From: Collinsella sp. TM09-10AT
Lineage (GTDB): Bacteria; Actinomycetota; Coriobacteriia; Coriobacteriales; Coriobacteriaceae
NCBI RefSeq assembly: GCF_003436275.1
Contig: NZ_QSOP01000001.1
Location: forward strand, 58,382-122,381
Length of the DNA stretch: 64,000 nucleotides
Reading direction: 5' to 3'
A program made the translations under genes and the position numbers. The notes under the pieces are model-generated. The model was not told the origin of the DNA. It did not search any database and saw nothing but the letters and a program-made list of their open reading frames with translations. This document shows, in pieces, positions 8,586 to 17,223 of this stretch (position 1 is the first letter of the stretch; every line of letters begins with the position of its first letter).

Positions 8586-9848
8586 ATGGCTGAGAAACTC
8601 ATTCCGTTGGAGGACGCGCAGGCGATCGTCTTGTCGCACGTGAATCGCACCGAAGTCGTCGAGATTCCCGTGTGGCAGGCCGCCGGTCTTCCCTTGGCAG
8701 AGGATGCGGTGGCCGATATCGACATCTCGCCGTTTGCCAACAGCGCTATGGACGGATATGCCGTGCGCTCGGCGGACTTGGCGCAGGCATCTGGCGAGGC
8801 GCCGGTGACGCTCGACGTTATCGGACACGAGGCTGCGGGCCATGTGTTTGAGGGCACAATCGGCGCGGGCGAGACGGTCCGCATCATGACGGGCGCGCCG
8901 GTACCCGAAGGTGCCGATGCCGTGGTGAAGTATGAGATCGTCGATGTGCTCGTCGGTGACGGCAACGAGGGTTCGCGTGTGAGGTTCTCGGCGCCTGCCA
9001 AGGTAGGGGAGAACGTTCGCTCTGCCGCCGAGGAGGCCCATGCCGGCGATGTTGTGATGCACGCCGGCGAGGTCGTGGCTCCGGCGGGCGCCGGCTTGTT
9101 GGCGAGCGCCGGGTATGCGAGCGTGAAGGTGCATGCCGCGCCGCGTGTGGGCATTATCTCGCTGGGCACGGAGCTGGTCGCGCCGGGTGAGCTGCCGGCG
9201 CGCGGGCAGATTCGCGACTCCAACTCGTCGGCGTTGATGGCCGAAGCGCTCGATGCAGGAGCCGAGCCCGTGTTCTACGGCATTGCGCCCGATGATGAGC
9301 AGGCAATTGCCGAGCTGGTGCATCGCGCCGTGCTGGAGTGCGATTTTGTCATTACGAGCGGTGGCGCCTCGGCAGGCGACTACGACTACGTGACGGCGCT
9401 CGTCCGGCGCGAGGGTGAGGTGCTGTTTGACCGCATCTCGATGCGTCCGGGCAAGGCCATCACGTTTGGCTTGCTTGGGGGTGCGCCCTACCTGGGACTT
9501 TCAGGCAATCCGGCCGCGGCGTATGTGGGCTTTGAGATGCTTGCGCGTCCGGCGATCCGCAAGATGCGCGGCTTTGCCGAGGGTACGCGTCCCGTGCAGC
9601 AGGCGACACTCACGCACGGCGTGAAAAAGCGACAGCATCGCCGCTTCTTCGATCGCGCCACGGTTTTGCGCGACCCCGAGACCGGTGAGCTGTTGGTGAC
9701 CGAGGCCAAGACGCAGAATTCGGCGCTGCTCGGCACAATGCAGCGGGCTAACTGCCTGCTGCGTATTGACGAAGGACCGTGCGACCTCAAGGCGGGCGAT
9801 GTCGTGGATGTCGTGCGAGTCGACCTGCCTGAGGGCACGGTGCTATAG
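8586..9848 (+). CDS. moeA: Molybdopterin molybdenumtransferase MoeA
   Basis: A 420-residue cytosolic enzyme that inserts molybdenum into adenylylated molybdopterin, the last step of Mo-cofactor synthesis. The motifs seen are SAMDGYAV (53-60), MTGAPVPEGADAVV, the MoCF-binding GGASAGDYD and SGNPAAAYV, and a C-terminal beta-barrel domain IV. ATG 8586 follows AGAGGTG. It is the first gene of a molybdenum block and is separated by ten bases from the mogA-type gene, so the two are almost certainly co-transcribed. Confidence 0.93.
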   Translation: MAEKLIPLEDAQAIVLSHVNRTEVVEIPVWQAAGLPLAEDAVADIDISPFANSAMDGYAVRSADLAQASGEAPVTLDVIGHEAAGHVFEGTIGAGETVRIMTGAPVPEGADAVVKYEIVDVLVGDGNEGSRVRFSAPAKVGENVRSAAEEAHAGDVVMHAGEVVAPAGAGLLASAGYASVKVHAAPRVGIISLGTELVAPGELPARGQIRDSNSSALMAEALDAGAEPVFYGIAPDDEQAIAELVHRAVLECDFVITSGGASAGDYDYVTALVRREGEVLFDRISMRPGKAITFGLLGGAPYLGLSGNPAAAYVGFEMLARPAIRKMRGFAEGTRPVQQATLTHGVKKRQHRRFFDRATVLRDPETGELLVTEAKTQNSALLGTMQRANCLLRIDEGPCDLKAGDVVDVVRVDLPEGTVL

Positions 9849-9858
9849 GAGGAATGTT

Positions 9859-10338
9859 ATGGAGTTAAAGATTTCGATCGTAACGTGCTCGGACACGCGC
9901 GACCTTGCCCAGGACGAGGCAGGTGCCGCACTCGAGGAGCTTATCGAGGCGCAGGGATGGACGGTCGCCTCACATGTGGTCGTGCGCGACGACGTCAGTG
10001 AAATCGGTGATGCCATTGTGGAAGCTGCCGATGAGTGCCGCGCCAATGTCGTGCTCTCCTGCGGCGGCACGGGGCTTTCGATGCGCGATGTGACGCCCGA
10101 GGCGACGCGTGCCGTTTGCGAGCGCGATGTGCCGGGTATTGCAGAGGCAATCCGTGCGTACTCCATGACCAAGACGCGCCGCGCTATGCTCTCGCGCGCT
10201 ATTTGCATGCAACGAGGTCATACACTTGTCGTAAACTTTCCCGGTTCTACGAAGGCCGCCCGCGAAAGCTGGGAGGCCGTGAGCGATCAGCTGGAGCATG
10301 CAGCCCAAATGACAGCGGGCGGCGGACATACCAACTAA
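9859..10338 (+). CDS. MogA/MoaB-type molybdopterin adenylyltransferase
   Basis: A 159-residue MoCF-binding domain protein that adenylylates molybdopterin before metal insertion by MoeA. The conserved patterns are VTCSDTR at the start, VLSCGGTGLSMRDVTPEA, and NFPGSTKAA near the end, all typical of MogA/MoaB. Length cannot decide between MogA and MoaB naming. A strong AGGAGGAATGTT precedes the ATG. It is co-transcribed with moeA. Confidence 0.9.
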   Translation: MELKISIVTCSDTRDLAQDEAGAALEELIEAQGWTVASHVVVRDDVSEIGDAIVEAADECRANVVLSCGGTGLSMRDVTPEATRAVCERDVPGIAEAIRAYSMTKTRRAMLSRAICMQRGHTLVVNFPGSTKAARESWEAVSDQLEHAAQMTAGGGHTN

Positions 10339-10431
10339 GCGGTTTACCTGCGGCGGGGCGACCTGAACGGCTGCTCCGCCTATTATTTGTGCCCAAGGGG
10401 ACGGCATTCTGTAGGCATGCCTGAAACTATA

Positions 10432-10482
10432 TTCTCAGACGAGAATAATTTCTCAGAATCATTATTCGCACCGAAGTATAAT
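10432..10482 (+). promoter_or_regulatory. Promoter and repeat-containing operator region of modABC
   Basis: A consensus TATAAT -10 box lies at 10477-10482, 61 bases before modA. Upstream are two direct TTCTCAGA repeats (10432-10439 and 10450-10457) and a dyad CGAGAATAAT / ATCATTATTCG. The AT-rich patch contrasts with the surrounding high-GC DNA and is a plausible site for a molybdate-responsive repressor. No such regulator gene is present in the window. Confidence 0.55.
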
Positions 10483-10542
10483 CTAATTACAGAATAAAGC
10501 CTGCGGCGAGGTGCCCGGGTGTATCGTTCGAAAGGGTTGAAC

Positions 10543-11415
10543 ATGTTCGATATGGTTTCTCGCCGCGGATTCGTCTCACTCTCTGCTGTCGCCGCTGCCG
10601 GCCTTGGCCTTGCCGGCTGCTCCGGCAACAAGACGTCTGAGCCGACTGGCTCCGATGCCGGTTCTGCTAAGGCATCTTCCAAGAAAGCTGTCGAGCTTCA
10701 GGTCTTCGCTGCCAACTCTCTCGAGAAGGCCCTGCCCGAGGTCCAGGAGCTCTACACCGATCAGACCGGCACCACCTTTGCCGACACGCAGTTTAAGGCC
10801 TCCGGCGACCTCGTCGAGCAGATGCGTGCCGGCGCCACGGCTGATGTGCTCATCACCGCTTCCAAGGGCACCATGGACGACGCCGAAGCCGCCGAGCTCG
10901 TTGACGCCGACACCCGTGAGGATATGTTCGTCAACGACCTCGTGATCATTCGCGCCGAGGGCTCCGACACCAAGGTCGAGGCCATCGCCGGCGTCGCGAA
11001 TCTGGACGGCAAGATCGCCATCGGCGACGCCAAGACCGTCCCCGCCGGCAAGTACGCCAACCAGGCCCTGGCCTCCGTGGGCCTCTATACCGGCACCGAG
11101 GGCGACGACGGCGAGTACGCCTCCGAGATCGCTGACAAGGTGGCCCTGGCCGACAAGGTCGGCACTGCTGCGTCTTACGTCTCTACGGGCGACTGCGTGG
11201 CTGGCTTTGTCTATAGCTCCGACATCTTCCGCTACGACGGCATCGAGGAGGCCTTCGTGTGCCCCGAGGATTCGCACAAGCCCATTGTGTATCCGGGCGC
11301 TGTCGCCGATGGCTCCGAACATGCCGACGAGGCCAAGGCGTTTATCGACTTTTGCCTGTCCAGCAAGAAGGCTCAGAAGATTTGGGCTAAGTACGGCTTT
11401 GAGCTTTCCGCGTAG
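10543..11415 (+). CDS. modA: Molybdate-binding lipoprotein ModA
   Basis: A 290-residue periplasmic-type substrate-binding protein for molybdate or tungstate. The N-terminus has an SRRGF twin-arginine-like motif and a lipobox LAGC with C26 as the lipidated residue, so it is anchored outside the membrane. The mature part starts with a Ser/Lys-rich linker, then LQVFAANSLEKALPEV, the family signature for oxyanion binding. The ATG follows GAAAGGG. It is the first gene of modABC, with modB starting 69 bases after it. Confidence 0.92.
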   Translation: MFDMVSRRGFVSLSAVAAAGLGLAGCSGNKTSEPTGSDAGSAKASSKKAVELQVFAANSLEKALPEVQELYTDQTGTTFADTQFKASGDLVEQMRAGATADVLITASKGTMDDAEAAELVDADTREDMFVNDLVIIRAEGSDTKVEAIAGVANLDGKIAIGDAKTVPAGKYANQALASVGLYTGTEGDDGEYASEIADKVALADKVGTAASYVSTGDCVAGFVYSSDIFRYDGIEEAFVCPEDSHKPIVYPGAVADGSEHADEAKAFIDFCLSSKKAQKIWAKYGFELSA

Positions 11416-11483
11416 TGCGGCTTGGCGCGATAATTCCATCGTTTTGTGTTTCACTCCGTCCTTGTATTCGCTTGGAGCTTTTC

Positions 11484-12926
11484 GTGCTTAATAGATTCCG
11501 CATGCTCGTCGCCTGTGCTTTGACCTTCGCGCTTTGCTGGGTGCCGGGATTTGCGTTTGCTGGGGTCGCTGAGGACGGGGCCCAGGTTGCTGCGACCGCT
11601 CATGGGCTTTCCTATGGGATCGAGGGTTTTGAGCGGTTGGCCAAGGGGACCGCTCGTGCTATGGAGGGCCAGCCTGAGGGCTACCGGTTTCCCGTTGACG
11701 AGGACGTGGACCTTGTAGTGGCGCCTGCTGCCGATCGCGTTGTGGTGTGGGTATCGCCCAAGGCGGCCGAGAAGTATGGATTGGATCCGCAGGACAACGA
11801 GTGTGTATCGGGTCTCAAGGCCCTCGTCTGTGAGCTCGACAGCGCAAACTCCATGGGAGGTGCGCAGCTAGGGGACGTTGATCTTCCTTGGTATGTTACG
11901 GCGGAAACAACGTTTGATGCCGGCGGGTATACCTATGGCTTTGACGAGCACGGTGCGGATGGGGACCGCTATGTGGTGATTGCATCGGCCTCGGGTGATG
12001 CCAAGGGCGGCGCGCGCTGGCTTGATAGCGCTCAAATGGTAGAAGCATCGTCTGTCGTGTTGCGGGATGAGCAGGGTCCCTTGACCTCTCTGGCCTCCTT
12101 TTTGGGCGACATCGACTATCGCCCGCTTTGGGTGTCCATAAAAACGAGCGGCCTTGCCCTGCTGATTTCCTTTGCGCTGGGCCTGTTCGCCGCGTGGAAG
12201 ACTATGGGTACCTCGAGTCGCATCAAGGGCCTGCTCGACTCGGTCTTTACGATTCCTATGGTGCTGCCGCCCACGGTCTGCGGCTTTCTGCTCCTCATGC
12301 TATTTGGCCGCTCGACCGGGGTGGGCCAGTGGCTCATCGCGCACGGCGTCTCGATCGTCTTTACGTGGCCTGCGGCGGTGATATCTGCCGTGGTGGTGTC
12401 GTTTCCCCTGGTCTACCGTACGGCGCTCGGTGCCTTTGAGAGCCTCGACACGCAGATGCTCGATGCCGCGCGAACCCTGGGATGGTCCGAGCGTCGCATC
12501 TTTACCAAGCTTATGATGCCGCTTGGCTGGCCCTCGATTGCCGCCGGCGCGGTGCTTGCCTTCGCGCGTGCCATGGGCGAGTTTGGCTGCACCCTGTTCT
12601 GTGCGGGCAACTACGCCGGCATTACGCAGACCATTCCCATTGCGATTTACTTTGAGTGGATGGGCGGCAATACGTCGGTGGCTCTCTTCTGGGTCGTGGT
12701 CGTAATAGCGTTCAGCTTCCTGGTCATCCTATTCATCAACATGTACACGGCGCATTCTCAAAAGTATCGCGAGCGGGGCCTTTCCCGTGCGGAGCGCAAG
12801 CAGGCCAAAGAGCTCGCCGGACAGGGCGATTCGCTTGATCCGGTGGGCGGTGATGCCTTGCGTATCGATCGCGAGGCGCTGGCCGAGCTTATGCGCGATG
12901 GCGCGGTCGCAAAGGGAGGTCGATAA
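11484..12926 (+). CDS. modB: Molybdate ABC permease ModB with an extra N-terminal extracytoplasmic domain
   Basis: A 480-residue permease. The C-terminal portion (from about 215) is a standard ModB: five or so membrane helices, and the cytoplasmic coupling motif AARTLGWSERRIFTKLMMP followed by PSIAAGAVLAFARAMGEFG. The N-terminal 215 residues are unusual: a signal-like segment (LNRFRMLV, then a hydrophobic stretch to AFAG) followed by about 190 soluble residues that should face outside. Typical ModB is about 225 residues. The GTG start at 11484 has GGAG six bases upstream. A hydrophilic tail (about 430-480) follows the last helix. The added domain has no recognised family. Confidence 0.88.
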   Translation: MLNRFRMLVACALTFALCWVPGFAFAGVAEDGAQVAATAHGLSYGIEGFERLAKGTARAMEGQPEGYRFPVDEDVDLVVAPAADRVVVWVSPKAAEKYGLDPQDNECVSGLKALVCELDSANSMGGAQLGDVDLPWYVTAETTFDAGGYTYGFDEHGADGDRYVVIASASGDAKGGARWLDSAQMVEASSVVLRDEQGPLTSLASFLGDIDYRPLWVSIKTSGLALLISFALGLFAAWKTMGTSSRIKGLLDSVFTIPMVLPPTVCGFLLLMLFGRSTGVGQWLIAHGVSIVFTWPAAVISAVVVSFPLVYRTALGAFESLDTQMLDAARTLGWSERRIFTKLMMPLGWPSIAAGAVLAFARAMGEFGCTLFCAGNYAGITQTIPIAIYFEWMGGNTSVALFWVVVVIAFSFLVILFINMYTAHSQKYRERGLSRAERKQAKELAGQGDSLDPVGGDALRIDREALAELMRDGAVAKGGR

Positions 12927-12929
12927 GCC

Positions 12930-14000
12930 ATGTCGCTCGTTCTGGATATCAAAAAGCGCTATCCGGGCTTTACCCTCGACATTCAGCTCGATGCCGGCGA
13001 GGAGCGTGTGGCGCTGCTGGGCGCCTCGGGTTGCGGCAAGAGCTGCACGTTGCGCTGCATTGCCGGCGTGGAGACACCCGACGAGGGCGAGATCGTCGTT
13101 AACGGCGTGACCTTTTTTGACTCGGCGGCGGGTGTCAACCTGTCGCCCCAGGAGCGAAAATGCGCCCTGCTGTTCCAGAACTATCAGCTGTTTCCCAACA
13201 TGACGGTGGCCGATAACGTATGCGCCGGTGTTAAGGATGCGGGCGACGCCGCCGCGCGCAAAAAGCTCGCCGAGCGCTATCTGGGCATTTTCGGTCTGGC
13301 CGATTTTGCCGACCGCTACCCCGCGCGCCTCTCGGGCGGTCAGCAGCAACGCGTGGCGCTTGCGCGCATGGTGGCGGCGCATCCGGGCATTTTTATGTTC
13401 GACGAGCCCATGAGCGCGCTCGATTCCTATCTTAAGAGCGCGCTCGAACAGAACATGCTCGACCTGTTCGATGTGTGCAACCGTACCGTGCTCTACGTGA
13501 GCCACGACATCGACGAAGCGTGCCGTCTGTGCGAGCGCATTTGTGTGATGCACGACGGGCATATGGAGGAGATCGGCTCCGTCGAGGACGTGGTCCGCCG
13601 GCCGCAAACTTTGGCTGCGCTGCGCCTGACGGGCTGCAAGAATACGAGCCGCGCGCGCAAGATCGGCGACGAAGAAGTTGAGGCCCTCGACTGGGGCATG
13701 ACCTTCAACGTGGGCCGTGAGGTTCCCGATAACGTGGCGTACCTGGGTATTCGTGCGAGCTACTTCCATGTGGACAACCGTGCTGAGCGGGGTCGCAACA
13801 GCTACGACCTGCATGTGGCCCGCGTGAGCGATTCACGCTTTGAGCGGCTGGTGCTGTTGGACGTGCCACGTGTCGATTCGCCCACGCGTCTGCAGTGGAA
13901 GGTCAACAAGGTGAGCGTGGCTTCCGACGAGCTGCCGCAGGCCGACGAGACCCTGCGCATGCACTTCGATGCCAAGAGAATTCATCTGGTTTGTCGATAA
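12930..14000 (+). CDS. modC: Molybdate ABC transporter ATPase ModC
   Basis: A 356-residue ABC ATPase that powers ModB. Walker A GASGCGKS is at 31-38, the signature LSGGQQQR starts near 134, and Walker B IFMFDEP and the switch histidine (SHDIDE) follow. The last 110 residues form an accessory domain in the position of the TOBE region, but a clear Mop repeat was not recognised. It starts three bases after modB behind GGGAGG, so translation is coupled. The stop codon touches a palindromic hairpin. Confidence 0.92.
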   Translation: MSLVLDIKKRYPGFTLDIQLDAGEERVALLGASGCGKSCTLRCIAGVETPDEGEIVVNGVTFFDSAAGVNLSPQERKCALLFQNYQLFPNMTVADNVCAGVKDAGDAAARKKLAERYLGIFGLADFADRYPARLSGGQQQRVALARMVAAHPGIFMFDEPMSALDSYLKSALEQNMLDLFDVCNRTVLYVSHDIDEACRLCERICVMHDGHMEEIGSVEDVVRRPQTLAALRLTGCKNTSRARKIGDEEVEALDWGMTFNVGREVPDNVAYLGIRASYFHVDNRAERGRNSYDLHVARVSDSRFERLVLLDVPRVDSPTRLQWKVNKVSVASDELPQADETLRMHFDAKRIHLVCR

Positions 14001-14030
14001 TGTGACAAAGGGACAGTCCCTTTGTCACAT
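14000..14030 (+). terminator. GGGAC-type palindromic hairpin, copy 2
   Basis: Perfect dyad ATGTGACAAAGGGAC / GTCCCTTTGTCACAT around a single A. It begins at the last base of the modC stop codon. It differs from the hairpin at 5445 only in the central base. There is no long T run, so it may act as a repeat or mRNA-end structure rather than a classical terminator. Confidence 0.75.
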
Positions 14031-14167
14031 GCGGGACCTCGGTCGCCTAGAAGCGCGACCGTTTGCCGAATCTAGACTGACAAAACCTTATCAATATGAT
14101 AAATAATTATCAGAGGGTAGGTTCGGGCATTAGACATCTTGTGCTCCGATGCTGTCGTACGTGTGTC

Positions 14168-14203
14168 GGCGGTGTTCGTCTGGACGACGACCGCCGGTAT
14201 AAT
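14168..14203 (+). promoter_or_regulatory. Operator dyad overlapping a promoter
   Basis: A near-perfect dyad CGGCGGT-GTT-CGTC / GACG-ACG-ACCGCCG spans 14168-14197, directly followed by TATAAT at 14198-14203. A regulator bound here would cover the -35 region. Transcription would start near 14210 and give a leader of about 250 bases before the first dehydratase-like gene. Confidence 0.65.
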
Positions 14204-14223
14204 TGCCTTCGATAAGAAATAGG

Positions 14224-14459
14224 AGGGTGCGTCGATGCCGCAGATGACATATTCGTGTCGTATTGCGGCGCGCGCCCTGTATATGGCTCGGAGCCGCATA
14301 TGAGCAGGTATGTTCACGGCTCCGGGAGAGACGACGCACAACTAAATAATCGACCGCAAAGTAGGTTCCCTAAAAATCCGGTTTTGAGCACGGCCGGGCA
14401 ATCGCCGCCCGTCGTGCATCGATACCGCTGTTATCCGTTTTTGGTTCGAGAGGGGAACC
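14224..14459 (+). promoter_or_regulatory. Structured 5' leader, candidate riboswitch or attenuator
   Basis: GTGCGTCG (14227-14234) can pair with CGACGCAC (14332-14339), closing a domain that contains hairpin GCCGCA / TGCGGC (14237-14269), hairpin CCTG-ATATG / CATAT-CAGG (14276-14308), and an alternative 7-bp pair CGGAGCC (14289-14295) / GGCTCCG (14318-14324). Downstream, a GC hairpin lies at 14388-14417. GGTTCCC (14364-14370) can pair with the ribosome-binding region GGGAACC (14453-14459), which can alternatively pair locally with GGTTC (14443-14447). Mutually exclusive structures around the start site are what a translational switch needs. No known riboswitch class was recognised. Confidence 0.55.
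14235..14303 (+). CDS. Possible 22-residue leader peptide
   Basis: An AGGAGG box at 14221-14226 is eight bases before an ATG at 14235 that opens a 22-codon frame (starts MPQMTYSCRIAAR, ends at TGA 14301). It lies inside the structured leader, so its translation would compete with the folds there. It could be a genuine small protein, an attenuator peptide, or chance. No homologue is recognised. Confidence 0.35.
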   Translation: MPQMTYSCRIAARALYMARSRI

Positions 14460-14462
14460 GTT

Positions 14463-15746
14463 ATGGCTGAAGAATTTGATTTCCATCCGATGTGGGAGAG
14501 CCTCGGCATGAATCTTGCCGACCACGACATGCTGCTGGGCGCCGTGGGCCAGATGTACGGCGATATGTTCCTGACGCAGAACAATCGCCCCAAGTCCACG
14601 TCCTACCTGGATTTTGTCGCCACCAACATCCACAGCGGCCGTATTAAGGAGATGCTCGACAAGAAGGAGGCCGGCGAGGCCACCAAGATCGTGGGCAGCT
14701 TCTGCGTCTACGTGCCCGAGGAGATTGTGCTCGCCTGCGACGGTATCCCCGTGGGTCTGTGCTCGGGTGCCGATTGGGCGACCGACAAGGTCGAGGAGCA
14801 CTTGCCGCGCAACACTTGTCCGCTCATCAAGAGCTTTGCCGGCTTTAAGCTGGGCGAGGTCTGCCCCTACATTGAGTCGAGTGACTTGGTGGTAGGCGAG
14901 AACACCTGCGACGGCAAGAAGAAAGCCTACGAGTTCTTTGCCACGCAAAAGAACATGTACGTCATGGATATTCCCAACGTACACGACGAGTCGACGCTTG
15001 TGACCTGGAAGGCCGAGGTCAAGAAGCTCGCCGCCAAGATCGAGGAAGAGTGCGGCGTCACGATTACGCCTGAGCGTCTGAAAGCCGCCATCCACGCCGT
15101 CAATGAGAAGCGCCGTGCCCTGCAGCGCCTCGCTGCCACGCGCGCTGCCGACCCAGCGCCCATCAGCGGTCTCGACAGCCTGCTGACCGTTCAGGCCGCC
15201 TTTATGGACGACACGCCGCGTCTGACCGGGGCCATCAACGATATGGCGGCTGAGTGCGAGCAGCGTGTCGAGGCCGGCGAGGGCGTGGCGCCCAAGGGGA
15301 CCAAGCGCATCCTGTACACCGGCACGCCCATGGCCGTGCCCAACTGGAAGCTGTTCAACCTCATCGAGAAGGCCGGCGGCGTTGTGGTAGGCGAGGAGTC
15401 CTGCACGGGTTCGCGCTATTACAAGGACCTGGTCGACGAGTCCGGTGAGACGGTTGACGAGATGCTCGATGCCATCGCCGAGCGCTACTTTAAGATCAAC
15501 TGCGCCGTCTTTACGCCCAACGACCAGCGTATGAAGGACATTGTCCAGATGGCCAAGGACCTGCACGCCGACGGCATCGTCGACGTGGCCCTGCAGTTCT
15601 GCACGCTCTACGAGATGGAGTCGTTTGCCGTGGAGAAGGCCGCCGAGGAGGCAGGCATTCCATTTATGCACATCACGACCGACTACGCCGGCGAGGATGC
15701 AGGCCAACTGCAAACCAGGATTGAGGCTTTCTTGGAAACCATCTAG
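14463..15746 (+). CDS. 2-hydroxyacyl-CoA dehydratase-type (HgdB / double-cubane-like) protein 1
   Basis: A 427-residue member of the 2-hydroxyglutaryl-CoA dehydratase D-component superfamily, the iron-sulfur family that includes dehydratases, benzoyl-CoA reductase and the double-cubane cluster proteins (E. coli YjiM type). Cysteines at 81, 92, 100, 119, 134 and 149 lie in typical contexts ([27 protein letters not shown]). It starts with about 45 extra N-terminal residues absent from its neighbour. The paralogue 155 bases downstream and an ATPase activator make a three-gene set. No CoA-transferase or acyl-CoA genes accompany it, so a classical dehydratase role is less likely than an ATP-driven low-potential reductase. 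The ATG follows GAGGGGAA. Confidence 0.85.
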   Translation: MAEEFDFHPMWESLGMNLADHDMLLGAVGQMYGDMFLTQNNRPKSTSYLDFVATNIHSGRIKEMLDKKEAGEATKIVGSFCVYVPEEIVLACDGIPVGLCSGADWATDKVEEHLPRNTCPLIKSFAGFKLGEVCPYIESSDLVVGENTCDGKKKAYEFFATQKNMYVMDIPNVHDESTLVTWKAEVKKLAAKIEEECGVTITPERLKAAIHAVNEKRRALQRLAATRAADPAPISGLDSLLTVQAAFMDDTPRLTGAINDMAAECEQRVEAGEGVAPKGTKRILYTGTPMAVPNWKLFNLIEKAGGVVVGEESCTGSRYYKDLVDESGETVDEMLDAIAERYFKINCAVFTPNDQRMKDIVQMAKDLHADGIVDVALQFCTLYEMESFAVEKAAEEAGIPFMHITTDYAGEDAGQLQTRIEAFLETI

Positions 15747-15761
15747 GACTATTCGTCCCGG

Positions 15762-15863
15762 CGGCTTCCCCAGGCACCCGATCTTGCTGTTCAAACCGTC
15801 GCTTGCGTACCAAAGTACGCGACGCTCCTCTTTCACGGCAACCTCGGGCACCTGGGAAAGCCG
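15762..15863. repeat. Long nested hairpin A
   Basis: The outer arms CGGCTTCCCCAGG...CCCGA and TCGGG...CCTGGGAAAGCCG pair over about 20 bp. The inner stem is GCGTAC / GTACGC with a flanking CGTC / GACG. A middle zone holds CTTGCTGTTCAAA opposite TTTCACGGCAAC. It sits 38 bases before the next start codon, and three similar structures occur elsewhere in the window. Confidence 0.7.
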
Positions 15864-15900
15864 TTTCCTTGGTTGGTTAAAAGGTTTGTTAAGGAGTTAT

Positions 15901-17064
15901 ATGTCGGAAAATATTGAGCAGCCGTTGCCGTCCACGTTTGAGGAGTTCAACGAGCAACGCAAGGCGGCGTTTATTCGCGTCAAGGATTATAAGCAGGCGG
16001 GTAATCGCCTGGTCGGCTTTTTGTGCAGCTATACGCCGCTCGAGATTATCGATGCCGCGGGCGCCTCGAGCGTGGCTCTGTGTGGTACGTCCGACGAGGT
16101 GATTCCCGAGGCCGAGAAGGTGCTGCCGGCAAACCTGTGCCCGCTCATCAAGTCTACGTATGGTTTTGCCTATTCGCAAAAGTGCCCGTTTACGTACTTT
16201 AGCGACATGATCATCGGCGAGACCACCTGCGACGGCAAGAAGAAGATGTACGAACTGCTCAACGAGCTCAAGCGCACGCACATTCTGCATCTTCCGCAGG
16301 GTCGCGATCGTGCCTACGAGCGTGAAGGCTGGTACGAGGAGTGCCGCCTGCTCAAGGAGGAGCTCGAGGGCTTCTACGGCATCACGATTACCGACGATGA
16401 CCTGCGCGCTGCCGTCCGTCGTCGCAACCGCTTGCGTGCGGCCCAGCTCGAGATGTTTGCACTGCAAGCCAACCAGCCGGCGGCCATGAGCGGCGTCGAC
16501 CTGATGAGCACCATGTTTGCCGGTACGTTCAGCTTTGATATCGAGGCCTATACGCAGCAGCTGGAGCAAAAGGTCGCCAAGCTGCGCGAGGCCTACGACG
16601 CAGGCGAGCGCCCGGTTGCGGTGGATGCCAAGCGCATTCTGATCACTGGTTGCCCGGTGGGCGGCGTGATCAACAAGATCGGTCGTACCATCGAGTCCAA
16701 TGGCGGCGTGGTCGTGTGCATGGACGATTGCTCGGGCGAGCGCACGGCGGCCATGATGATCGATCCGGAGGCTCCCGACATCCTGCGTGCCATCGCCGAC
16801 CGCTACCTGGACATCAACTGCTCGGTCATGACGCCCAACGATGGTCGTATGGAAAACACGCTGGCCATGTGCGAGAAGTATCACGTCGATGGCGTAGTGG
16901 AGAGCGTGCTCCAGGCGTGCCACACCTTTAACGTGGAGAGTGCGCGCATGCAGGAGGCTGTCGAGGGCGCGGGTATTCCGTATATGAAGATCGAGACCGA
17001 CTACAGCAACGGTGACATGGGCCAGATCGAGACCCGTATCGCCGCCTTTATCGAGACCCTCTGA
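15901..17064 (+). CDS. 2-hydroxyacyl-CoA dehydratase-type (HgdB / double-cubane-like) protein 2
   Basis: A 387-residue paralogue of the preceding protein. Five cysteine positions are shared: C42, C61, C80, C95 and C110 correspond to C81, C100, C119, C134 and C149 of protein 1. The contexts are alike ([27 protein letters not shown]). The second half has GCPVGG, where the first has GTPMAV. In known members two such subunits form a heterodimer carrying an Fe-S cluster, activated by electron transfer from a BadF/HgdC-type ATPase, which here is the next gene. AAGGAG lies before the ATG. The substrate is unknown. Confidence 0.85.
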   Translation: MSENIEQPLPSTFEEFNEQRKAAFIRVKDYKQAGNRLVGFLCSYTPLEIIDAAGASSVALCGTSDEVIPEAEKVLPANLCPLIKSTYGFAYSQKCPFTYFSDMIIGETTCDGKKKMYELLNELKRTHILHLPQGRDRAYEREGWYEECRLLKEELEGFYGITITDDDLRAAVRRRNRLRAAQLEMFALQANQPAAMSGVDLMSTMFAGTFSFDIEAYTQQLEQKVAKLREAYDAGERPVAVDAKRILITGCPVGGVINKIGRTIESNGGVVVCMDDCSGERTAAMMIDPEAPDILRAIADRYLDINCSVMTPNDGRMENTLAMCEKYHVDGVVESVLQACHTFNVESARMQEAVEGAGIPYMKIETDYSNGDMGQIETRIAAFIETL

Positions 17065-17168
17065 CGTCTGAGGCACCCGACCTTCCGGCTCCAACCCTCC
17101 TCGCGTACCTTGAGTACGCTTCGTCGGGCTTGTCGCTCGGAATCTCGGGCACCTCAGACGCCAGAGGG
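17057..17168. repeat. Long nested hairpin B overlapping a stop codon
   Basis: CGTCTGAGGCACCCGA (17065-17080) pairs with TCGGGCACCTCAGACG (17145-17160). The stem extends outward through CCCTCTG (17057-17063) and CAGAGGG (17162-17168), so the end of the coding region is part of it. The inner stem is GCGTAC / GTACGC, as in hairpin A. Confidence 0.75.
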
Positions 17169-17223
17169 CCGTTGTTGCAGTGGTGTCTGATCGTTTGATT
17201 AGTTTGCCGATTAGGAGAGAGCC

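Noticed and set aside
14224..14340. Molybdenum-cofactor riboswitch
   Set aside because: Considered because of the mod and moe genes, but the conserved Moco motif blocks are absent; recorded as an unassigned leader.
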